NCBI GenBank assembly: GCA_023423855.1
Contig: JAFAEU010000367.1
Coordinates: forward strand, 1-5,746
Direction of reading: 5' to 3'
DNA: 5,746 nucleotides
From: Pseudomonadota bacterium
Lineage (GTDB): Bacteria; Pseudomonadota; Gammaproteobacteria; Xanthomonadales; Xanthomonadaceae
In this document: positions 1 through 5,370 of the stretch, piece by piece
Numbering within the stretch: position 1 is the first letter of the stretch
Layout: every line of letters begins with the position of its first letter
Program-made: the position numbers and the translations under genes
The notes under the pieces: model-generated
Seen by the model: only the letters and a program-made list of their open reading frames with translations
The model's database searches: none
Told to the model about the DNA's origin: nothing

Positions 1-447
1 TTCCACAACTCGGTGCACAACGCCGCTGCCGGCTACTGGACCATCGGCAGCGGCTGCATGCGTACCACCACCGCGATCAGCGCGTACCGCGCCAGCTTCG
101 CGCAGGGGCTGCTGGAGGCGATGACGCAGCTGGCGACCGACGCCGATGCCGTGCTGCTGGTCGGCTACGACACCGCGGCCACCGGCCTGCTGGGTACGGT
201 GACGCATAGCGAAGGCCTGCTCGGCGCCGCGCTGGTGCTCGCTCGCGACGGCGCCGGACCGCGCCTGTCGGCCTCGCTGCAGGGCGGCGATGCGCCGGAA
301 GCGAACCGTCCGCTGGCAGCGCGAGGGCAAACCAACGCGATGGCGCCGATGCTGCCGCTGTTCGATGCGCTGGCCGCGGGCGCGCCGTCGGTCGCGCTGC
401 ACGCAGGCACGGGCCGCCGCCTGGCGCTGGACCTCGCGCATGGCTGA
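1..447 (+). CDS. Ketosynthase-like chain-length factor of an aryl polyene pathway, C-terminal part (5' end outside window)
   Basis: The frame is open from base 1, so the gene starts upstream; 148 residues are visible, ending at TGA 445-447. The first visible residues, FHNSVHNAAAGYW, followed by an Ala/Ser-rich stretch and SFAQGLLEA, are characteristic of the 'beta-ketoacyl synthase chain length factor' family (Pfam Ketoacyl-synt_2). The remainder has the expected pattern of a glycine-rich core strand (VLLVGYDTAA) and a short C-terminal domain with a final small-residue helix. In E. coli aryl polyene synthesis the equivalent subunit, ApeC, pairs with the ketosynthase ApeO to control polyene elongation on an acyl carrier protein in the cytoplasm. 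The visible part alone does not show whether an active-site cysteine is present. Its stop overlaps the glycosyltransferase start by 8 bases, implying co-translation. Family assignment is firm; the specific pathway is inferred from motif and neighbours. A FabB/F-type elongating synthase is less likely. Confidence 0.85.
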   Translation, partial: FHNSVHNAAAGYWTIGSGCMRTTTAISAYRASFAQGLLEAMTQLATDADAVLLVGYDTAATGLLGTVTHSEGLLGAALVLARDGAGPRLSASLQGGDAPEANRPLAARGQTNAMAPMLPLFDALAAGAPSVALHAGTGRRLALDLAHG

Positions 448-1276
448 GGCACAGCCGACGCTGCACCGCGGCAACGTCGCCGTGGTGATCCCGGCGCTCG
501 ACGAGGCGCTGCGCATCCGCGAAGTGGTCGAAGGCGCGCTCGAATACAGCGACCTGGTGATCGTGGTCGATGACGGCTCCGATGACGACACCGCCGACAT
601 CGTCGCGCAACTGCCCGTGATCCTGCTGCGCCACCCGCGGCGCATGGGCAAGGGCCAGGCCCTGCGCGACGGCTTCGCCGAGGCGCTGGCGCGCGGCATG
701 GCCGCGGCGGTGACCATGGACGGCGACGGCCAGCACCGCGCCAGCGACATCCCGCGCCTGATCGCGACCGCCAACGCGCATCCGTGCAACATCGTCAACG
801 GCGCGCGGCTGCGCAAGCGCAGCACGCAGCCGTGGTACCGCCGCATCGGCAACGATTTCGGCGACTGGGGCATCGCCTGGGGCTGCGGTTTCCGCCTGGT
901 CGACAGCCAGAGCGGCCAGCGCCTGTACCCGGCGCCGGTGCTGGCGTTGCAGGGCGTGCCCGGCGAGGGCTTCGTGTTCGAGGCGCAGCTGCTGATCTCC
1001 GCCGCGCGCCGGCTCGGCCACGGCGTGGTCTCGGTGCCGGTCGAAACGCGCTATGCGGTCGCCGGCTCGGACGAGGCCTTCCGCAAGAGCCACTTCCGCC
1101 TGTTCCGCGATCTCTCGCGCATCACCACGCACGTGGTCGGGCAGGTGGTGGCACATGGGAACGTCGTGCGCGAGTACCGGCGCGCGCGCGCGCGGCCGCC
1201 GGTGGTGTTCGATCCGGACGACGCGCGCGCATCGCCGCGACCGGCCGTGAACGCCGCCGCCGGGCGCATGCGCTAG
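440..1276 (+). CDS. Family 2 glycosyltransferase (GT-A fold), pigment-locus type
   Basis: A 278-residue protein with a clear GT2 fold. The N-terminal strand VAVVIPALDE (residues 13-22) leads to the nucleotide-binding VVDDGSDD (42-49), with D44/D45. The metal-binding DxD is D94-G-D96 within TMDGDGQH (92-99). These resemble dolichyl-/polyprenyl-phosphate sugar transferases. There is no signal peptide or membrane helix, so it probably works in the cytoplasm or at the inner membrane face. The C-terminal tail (about 240-278) is Arg/Pro/Ala-rich and looks disordered. ATG 440 is chosen because the catalytic domain starts within about 12 residues of it and it forms an ATGGCTGA overlap with the upstream stop. 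Starting 150 bases further upstream would run deep into the chain-length factor. No strong Shine-Dalgarno is seen, which fits translational coupling. GT2 enzymes occur in many aryl polyene clusters, where the acceptor is not well settled; donor and acceptor here are unknown. Confidence 0.9.
   Translation: MAEAQPTLHRGNVAVVIPALDEALRIREVVEGALEYSDLVIVVDDGSDDDTADIVAQLPVILLRHPRRMGKGQALRDGFAEALARGMAAAVTMDGDGQHRASDIPRLIATANAHPCNIVNGARLRKRSTQPWYRRIGNDFGDWGIAWGCGFRLVDSQSGQRLYPAPVLALQGVPGEGFVFEAQLLISAARRLGHGVVSVPVETRYAVAGSDEAFRKSHFRLFRDLSRITTHVVGQVVAHGNVVREYRRARARPPVVFDPDDARASPRPAVNAAAGRMR
1180..1194. repeat. Alternating GC dinucleotide tract inside the glycosyltransferase gene
   Basis: Fifteen bases of uninterrupted alternating G and C lie in the part of the gene coding for the Arg/Ala-rich tail. 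Alternating purine-pyrimidine GC runs can adopt Z-DNA and are prone to slippage. Here the tract encodes an RARAR-type run and is most likely a by-product of high GC content. The reading frame is intact. Confidence 0.6.
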
Positions 1277-1328
1277 GCTGCCGCGGCACCGACGCCAACA
1301 TCCACAGACGAGACGACACGGCCCACCG

Positions 1329-3008
1329 ATGCCAGACCCCCGCGAATCCCGCCGACCCGACACAGACGTCGACATCCTCATCCTCGGCGGCGGCCTGGCC
1401 GGCCTGACCCTGGCGATGCAGCTGCGGCTGCAGCAGCCCGAACGCTCGGTCGCGGTGCTCGAACGCCGCCCGCACCCGGTGCGCGAGGCCGCGCACAAGG
1501 TCGGCGAATCGACGGTCGAGATCGGCGCGCACTACTTTTCCGACGTGCTCGGCCTGCGCGAGCACCTGGAGACGCAGCAGGTCCGCAAGTACGGCCTGCG
1601 CTATTTCTTCAGCGACCGCCGGCACGACGTCGAGGACTGCAACGAGATGGGCGTGAGCCGGCTGCTGCCGACGCCGTCGTGGCAGCTCGACCGCGGCCGC
1701 TTCGAGAACCACCTCGGCGAGCGCGCGCTCGAACTCGGCGCCGACTTCCGCCACGGCGCGGTGGTGCGCGGCATCGACCTGTCCGAAGACGGCGGCGCGC
1801 ACGTGGTCAGCTTCGACCACGAGGGCGCCCGCCACGCGCTGCGCGCGCGCTGGGTGGTCGACGCTGCCGGCCGCGCCGGGCTGGTCAAGCGCAAGCTCGG
1901 CCTGGCGCAGGCCAACGACCACGACGTCAACGCGGTGTGGTGGCGCGTCGACGGCCACGTCGACCTCGACACCTGGTCGGACCGGGGCAACTGGCCGACG
2001 CGCTTCCGGCCCGCGCAGCGCTGGAAGTCGACCAACCACATGTGCGGCCCCGGCTACTGGTTCTGGCTGATCCCGCTGGCCTCGGACTCGCATTCGCTGG
2101 GCATCGTCTGCGACGCGAAGATGCATCCGCTGGAGACGATGAACACCCACGACAAGGCGATGGACTGGGTGCGCCGCCACCAGCCGCGCGCGGCGCAGGC
2201 GCTGGAGGAGCCCGGACACCGGCTGCAGGACTTCCTGTTCCTGCGCCACTTCTCGCACGGCTGCAAACAGGTGTATTCGGCCCAGCGCTGGGCGCTGACC
2301 GGCGAAGCCGGCGTATTCCTCGATCCGTTCTACTCGCCCGGCAGCGACTTCATCGCGATCAGCAACACCTACATCGCCGAGCTCATCCGGCTCGACTTCG
2401 CCGGCGAGCCGGTGGGGCCATACGCCGACATCTTCCAGCAGCTGTACTTCTCGTTCTACGAGAACACGCTGACGCTCTACCAGGACCAGTACCCGATCTT
2501 CGGCCATCCGCAGGTCATGCCGGTCAAGATCCTGTGGGACTACGCCTACTACTGGTCGCTGCTGGCGCCGCTGTACTTCAGCGGGCGGCAGGCCAGGCTG
2601 TCGGTGCTGGCGAAGCTGCGCCCGCATTTCGACGCAGGGCGCGCGCTCAACCTGGCGATGCAGGCGCTGCTGCGCGACTGGGGCCTGCGCGATGCTGCGC
2701 CGTCGCTGGACGGCGCACGCGCCTACGACCAGTACGCGGTCGAGTGGTGCCGGCGGATGAACGGGCAGCTGACCGACGTGATCGACGACGAGGCCTACCT
2801 CGCGCGCACGCAGCGCGACGTGGACGGCATGCGCCAGCTGGCGGCGGAAGTACTGGCGCTCGCGCGCGGCGCCGTCCCCGGCATCGACGACCACGGCCTG
2901 GACGCGCTGCTCGCCGGCCACGACGCCGCGGCGCACGCGCCCATGCTTCCGCAGCGCTGGTTCGCACCCGCCGCGCAGGCGCTGGACGCCGCGGAGGCGG
3001 GGGGATGA
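1329..3008 (+). CDS. Flavin-dependent halogenase-like FAD oxidoreductase (tryptophan/phenol halogenase family)
   Basis: A 559-residue protein, a usual length for FAD-dependent halogenases. An N-terminal Rossmann motif, GGGLAG (residues 20-25, GxGxxG), binds FAD. KVGEST (57-62) matches the family's GES/GEA motif. WFWLIP (244-249) fits the halogenase signature WxWxIP. TGEAGVFLDPFYSPGSDF (324-341) occupies the second FAD-contact position. K87, in RKYGLRYFF, aligns by eye with the lysine (K79 in PrnA) that activates hypohalous acid. The family uses reduced FAD, O2 and halide to halogenate aromatic rings, with a separate flavin reductase. In xanthomonadin-producing bacteria such a protein is the obvious candidate for brominating the aryl head group; the substrate here is inferred. 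Residues from about 370 on form a long helical C-terminal region. ATG 1329 precedes the Rossmann strand by about 12 residues; no strong Shine-Dalgarno is seen. An FAD hydroxylase or inactive homologue cannot be excluded. Confidence 0.87.
   Translation: MPDPRESRRPDTDVDILILGGGLAGLTLAMQLRLQQPERSVAVLERRPHPVREAAHKVGESTVEIGAHYFSDVLGLREHLETQQVRKYGLRYFFSDRRHDVEDCNEMGVSRLLPTPSWQLDRGRFENHLGERALELGADFRHGAVVRGIDLSEDGGAHVVSFDHEGARHALRARWVVDAAGRAGLVKRKLGLAQANDHDVNAVWWRVDGHVDLDTWSDRGNWPTRFRPAQRWKSTNHMCGPGYWFWLIPLASDSHSLGIVCDAKMHPLETMNTHDKAMDWVRRHQPRAAQALEEPGHRLQDFLFLRHFSHGCKQVYSAQRWALTGEAGVFLDPFYSPGSDFIAISNTYIAELIRLDFAGEPVGPYADIFQQLYFSFYENTLTLYQDQYPIFGHPQVMPVKILWDYAYYWSLLAPLYFSGRQARLSVLAKLRPHFDAGRALNLAMQALLRDWGLRDAAPSLDGARAYDQYAVEWCRRMNGQLTDVIDDEAYLARTQRDVDGMRQLAAEVLALARGAVPGIDDHGLDALLAGHDAAAHAPMLPQRWFAPAAQALDAAEAGG
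2993..2997 (+). promoter_or_regulatory. Ribosome binding site for the antiporter, inside the halogenase gene
   Basis: GGAGG lies 7 bases before ATG 3005 and within the last codons of the halogenase gene. It fixes the antiporter start at 3005 even though the frame stays open far upstream, and together with the ATGA stop/start overlap it indicates translational coupling. Confidence 0.75.
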
Positions 3009-4267
3009 CGACGCTGCTGCTGACGCAACTGCTGGTGATCCTGGTGGCCGCGCGCATCTGCGGCGCGATCCTGCGCCATTTCGGGCAACCACCGGTGATC
3101 GGCGAGATGGCGGCCGGCCTGCTGCTGGGGCCGATCGCGTTCGGCGCGATCGCGCCGGACATCCATGCGGCGCTGTTCCCGGCGGCGTCGCTGCCGTCGC
3201 TGTCGTCGCTGGCCACCCTGGGCCTGATGCTGTTCATGTTCACGCTCGGCGCCGAGATGCGCGCGGTCGAGGGCACGCGCACGCAGGTCCGCGCCGCGGT
3301 GACGGTCGGCGTCCTCGGCATCACCCTGCCGCTGCTGCTGGGCCTGGCGCTGTCGCCGTGGCTGTACCCGCGCTTCGCGCCGGAGGGCGTGGGCTACTGG
3401 CCGTTCGCGCTGTTCGTCGCGGCGGCGATGTCGGTCACGGCGTTCCCGGTGCTGGCGCGCATCCTCAAGGACCGCAACCTCACCCGCACCCGTCCCGGCC
3501 GGCTCGCGCTCGGCGCGGCGATCATCGACGACGCCTTCGTCTGGATCTTCCTCGCCCTGGTGCTGACCCTGGCCGGCAGCCGCGGCCAGCACGGCGTGGC
3601 CACGATCGCGGCCGGCGCACTGGCCCTGGCCGCGGTCGCGGCCTTCGTGCTGCGGCCGCTGTACACGGCGCTGCTGCGCCGCGACCAGCTGCGCTCGGCG
3701 GACGGCAAGCCCTCGCGCGCGATGCTGGTCACGATCCTGATCGGGCTGGTAGCCTGCGCGGCCTTTGCCGAATTCATCCAGCTGCACGCGGTGTTCGGCG
3801 CCTTCGTGTTCGGCCTCGCCCTGCCGCGCGACGACCGCCTGTCCGCGCGCCTGGCCGAGACCTTCGAGCCGGTCTCGATGCTGCTGCTGATGCCGGTCGT
3901 GTTCGCGCTCGCCGGGCTCAACACCGCGCCGGACGCCTTCGTCGGCGCCGGTTTCGGCGCGTTCGTGCTGATCCTGGCGGTGGCGGTGCTGGGCAAGATG
4001 GCCGGCGGCACCTTCGGCGCCCGGCTGGCGGGCTACGACTGGCGCGACAGCCTGTCGGTGGGCGCGCTGATCAACGCGCGCGGGCTGATGGAGCTGGTGG
4101 TGCTGAAGATCGGGCTCGACGCGGGCCTGATCGGGCCGGAGCTGTTCACGCTGATGTTCGGCGTCACCCTGGTCACCACGGTCATGGCCTCTCCGCTGCT
4201 GTCGCTGTGGCGGCGCGGCGCGGACGCCTCCGCACCCGCGGAGGGCCGGCGCGACACGCACTATTGA
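3005..4267 (+). CDS. CPA2-family cation/proton antiporter (Na_H_Exchanger domain)
   Basis: A 420-residue, strongly hydrophobic inner-membrane protein, with about 11-12 membrane segments by eye. FGQPPVIGEMAAGLLLGP (26-43) is the usual CPA2 N-terminal signature. SVTAFPVLARIL (143-154) is the conserved unwound-helix region. D175-D176 in AAIIDDAFVW is the ion-binding acidic pair expected of electrogenic members. NARGLMELVV (357-366) is the conserved C-terminal signature. The protein stops soon after the transport domain, so it lacks the RCK/TrkA-N or universal-stress regulatory tail found in KefB/C-like members. It exchanges a monovalent cation (Na+ or K+, not decidable here) for H+. Start and halogenase stop overlap as ATGA, with GGAGG 7 bases upstream. 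Antiporters are not part of the core aryl polyene set, so its role in the pigment locus is uncertain. It could offset ion or pH changes, or simply be a co-transcribed housekeeping gene. Confidence 0.92.
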   Translation: MTTLLLTQLLVILVAARICGAILRHFGQPPVIGEMAAGLLLGPIAFGAIAPDIHAALFPAASLPSLSSLATLGLMLFMFTLGAEMRAVEGTRTQVRAAVTVGVLGITLPLLLGLALSPWLYPRFAPEGVGYWPFALFVAAAMSVTAFPVLARILKDRNLTRTRPGRLALGAAIIDDAFVWIFLALVLTLAGSRGQHGVATIAAGALALAAVAAFVLRPLYTALLRRDQLRSADGKPSRAMLVTILIGLVACAAFAEFIQLHAVFGAFVFGLALPRDDRLSARLAETFEPVSMLLLMPVVFALAGLNTAPDAFVGAGFGAFVLILAVAVLGKMAGGTFGARLAGYDWRDSLSVGALINARGLMELVVLKIGLDAGLIGPELFTLMFGVTLVTTVMASPLLSLWRRGADASAPAEGRRDTHY

Positions 4268-4395
4268 TTCCGCAGGTCGGGGTTACGCCCCCGACGCCCG
4301 ATGTCCCCGACCGCGGGCGCGTCGGGGGCGTAGCCCCGACCTACGGGCCACGGGCCGGATCAACGGGGCCTGCCGCCCCTCCCCGGTCGCCCGGG
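4268..4395. other. Non-coding junction between convergent gene blocks
   Basis: This 128-base stretch lies between the 3' ends of the antiporter and the lipoprotein gene. Most of it is the palindromic repeat at 4271-4345. The rest holds a tandem pair of the 7-mer ACGGGCC (4343-4356) and a 5-base-pair hairpin, GGGGC 4365-4369 with GCCCC 4375-4379. No poly-T run follows any of these hairpins on either strand, so a classical intrinsic terminator is not evident, although the position between converging genes is where one is expected. Confidence 0.7.
4271..4345. repeat. GTAG-type REP-like palindromic element (two inverted hairpin units)
   Basis: Two 27-base arms, 4271-4297 and 4319-4345, are inverted copies agreeing at 25 of 27 positions and separated by 21 bases. 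Of the two differences, one leaves a G-U pair in RNA and the other a C-A mismatch. Each arm is also a hairpin on its own: GTCGGGG 4276-4282 pairs with CCCCGAC 4289-4295, and GTCGGGG 4321-4327 pairs with CCCCGAC 4334-4340, each with a 6-base loop. Read on the minus strand, the right arm begins GTAG directly before the hairpin (GCAG in the left arm). A 5' GTAG tetranucleotide next to a hairpin is the hallmark of REP elements such as the SMAG family of Stenotrophomonas, which are linked to RAYT transposases. The paired, inverted arrangement resembles a BIME. It may also stop transcription from both sides or protect 3' ends; that part is inference. Confidence 0.75.
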
Positions 4396-4842
4396 TCACG
4401 GCGCCGGCGGCGGGTCGGGCACCCAGATCGCGATGCCGTTGGCGTATTTCTGCCGCGGCGAGATGTCCACGCCGACGCCCACGCCCGAATAGCTCCTGCC
4501 GCCGCCACGGCCCACGCCGCCGCCGACGCTGACCCCGCCGCCGCCATGGCCGTCGGCCGTGCCCTGGAACAGGATGCCGTTGGCGCCGAGTCGCGCGGCT
4601 TCCTCGCGCAGCTTGCGCAGCACCGAGTTGGTCTTGTTCTGCTCGCCGTAGGTGAAGGCGCCGCTGGACACGTCCAGCCGCGCAATCTCCTCGAAGCCGC
4701 CCGGCGGCGGGCCGTAGTACAGGCGCACCTGCGACGGATCGATCGGCGGGCGCGGCGTGCCGGTCAGCACGTGCGAACTCGTGCACGCCGCCAGCAGCAG
4801 CGCGGCGATGGACGACAGCAGGACAAGGGCAGGACGGCGCAT
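4396..4842 (-). CDS. Small Gly-rich outer-membrane-type lipoprotein, DUF4156-like
   Basis: A 148-residue predicted lipoprotein. MRRPALVLLSSIAALLLAAC is a signal peptide ending in a lipobox (L17-A-A-C20). The +2 residue is Thr, not Asp, favouring sorting to the outer membrane. The mature part opens with a Pro-rich linker, then a small alpha/beta domain: QVRLYYGPPP (38-47), FEEIARLDV (50-58), a helix VLRKLREEAARLGANGILF (74-92) and a closing strand NGIAIWV (135-141). The AARLGANG pattern recalls DUF4156/RcsF-like envelope lipoproteins; this is by eye and moderate. Residues 98-125 are an inserted Gly/Val/Ser-rich stretch. ATG 4842 is chosen over an open upstream extension because it gives an immediate signal peptide and has AAGGAG 9 bases before it. 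It lies 77 bases after the DUF1801 gene, possibly in the same transcript. Its function is unknown. Confidence 0.82.
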   Translation of the reverse strand: MRRPALVLLSSIAALLLAACTSSHVLTGTPRPPIDPSQVRLYYGPPPGGFEEIARLDVSSGAFTYGEQNKTNSVLRKLREEAARLGANGILFQGTADGHGGGGVSVGGGVGRGGGRSYSGVGVGVDISPRQKYANGIAIWVPDPPPAP

Positions 4843-4851
4843 GGCAGACGG

Positions 4852-4857
4852 CTCCTT
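4852..4857 (-). promoter_or_regulatory. Ribosome binding site deciding the lipoprotein start
   Basis: AAGGAG on the minus strand lies 9 bases upstream of ATG 4842-4840. It supports starting at the signal peptide rather than at upstream in-frame ATGs near 4905 or 4875. Confidence 0.75.
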
Positions 4858-4919
4858 GGGAACGCCTGTCATCATCCGCCCGCCTGCGTGAACGGCACGC
4901 GACACGGCGGCCGCCCGTC

Positions 4920-5342
4920 TCAGCGGGGATGGCGGCGACGCATCTCCGCGACCGAACCGCGGACCAGTTCCTCCAGCACGCCGGCATCGATGTCCGACAG
5001 GCGCTTGACGTACAGGCAGGACTTGCCGGTCGTGTGCTTGCCCAGCCTCGCCAACAGCGCCTCATGGCCGCTGAAGCCGGGCATGATGTACAGCACCAGC
5101 GCCTGCTTGCGCGGCGAGAAGCCGACGATCGGCCATTCGCCCCCGTGGCCGCTGTCGTAACGGTAGCGGTAACGGTCGAAGCCGACGATGGCCGATCCCC
5201 ACATCACCGGTTCACAGCCGGTGACGGCCTGCATCATGCGCAGCACGGCCCCGGCGTCGGCCCGGCGCTGCGCGTCCGGCACGGCCGCCAGGAAGTCGGC
5301 CACGCGGGTCGCCTCGGGTTTCGTCTTTGCTTCCTTCGCCAT
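4920..5342 (-). CDS. DUF1801 (YdhG-like) domain protein
   Basis: A 140-residue soluble protein with no signal peptide or membrane segment. It matches the DUF1801 pattern. An N-terminal helical region (about 10-42, VADFLAAVPDAQRRADAGAV) is followed by the family's EPVMWG-type turn (44-49), a Tyr/Arg-rich strand (RYRYRYDSGHGGEWP, 57-71), then VGFSPRKQALVLYIMPGF (73-90). The C-terminal part has GKSCLYVKRLSDID (near 106-119) and a last helix. The family is widespread and has a small alpha/beta fold, but no firmly established biochemical role, so no function is assigned. ATG 5342 is supported by a purine-rich AAGGGGAGG at 5347-5355, only 4 bases before it. It begins 28 bases after the FabG-type gene stop on the same strand, so the two are probably co-transcribed. 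Nothing in it connects it to pigment synthesis. Confidence 0.85.
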   Translation of the reverse strand: MAKEAKTKPEATRVADFLAAVPDAQRRADAGAVLRMMQAVTGCEPVMWGSAIVGFDRYRYRYDSGHGGEWPIVGFSPRKQALVLYIMPGFSGHEALLARLGKHTTGKSCLYVKRLSDIDAGVLEELVRGSVAEMRRRHPR

Positions 5343-5346
5343 CGAA

Positions 5347-5355
5347 CCTCCCCTT
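5347..5355 (-). promoter_or_regulatory. Ribosome binding site of the DUF1801 gene
   Basis: AAGGGGAGG on the minus strand ends 4 bases before ATG 5342. The spacing is slightly short, but the match to the anti-Shine-Dalgarno sequence is strong and supports this start. Confidence 0.65.
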
Positions 5356-5370
5356 GCCGCGGCGCCGCGC

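Noticed and set aside
1277..1328. Possible promoter in the 52-base gap before the halogenase
   Set aside because: No convincing -35/-10 pair, operator or strong Shine-Dalgarno is visible; the same-strand arrangement fits an operon without one.
1679..3004. Upstream extension of the antiporter frame
   Set aside because: The frame is open but the translation is Arg/Ala-rich noise overlapping the halogenase. The antiporter signature begins just after ATG 3005, which has its own GGAGG.
1122..3092. Long minus-strand open frame antisense to the halogenase (also one at 77-1498)
   Set aside because: It mirrors the codon pattern of the real plus-strand gene. The translation is Arg/Ala/Val/His-rich with no recognisable domain, while the opposite strand has clear conserved motifs. 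Long antisense frames are expected at this GC content.
2795..4261. Long minus-strand open frame antisense to the antiporter
   Set aside because: The translation is low-complexity Arg/Gln/Glu/His-rich sequence produced by the reverse of a hydrophobic membrane gene; there is no start signal or family likeness.
4365..4379. Short hairpin after the antiporter as an intrinsic terminator
   Set aside because: A 5-base-pair stem with no T-tract is too weak to call; it is described as part of the junction only.
4904..4918. GC-rich palindrome (core GGCGGCCGCC) between the DUF1801 and lipoprotein genes as a terminator
   Set aside because: The core is only 10 bases with no room for a loop and no following T-run; it is expected by chance at this composition.
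3358..5160. Plus-strand open frame spanning the antiporter, the junction and two minus-strand genes
   Set aside because: It crosses the palindromic repeat and the 3' ends of convergent genes and has no domain signature, so it is a high-GC artefact.
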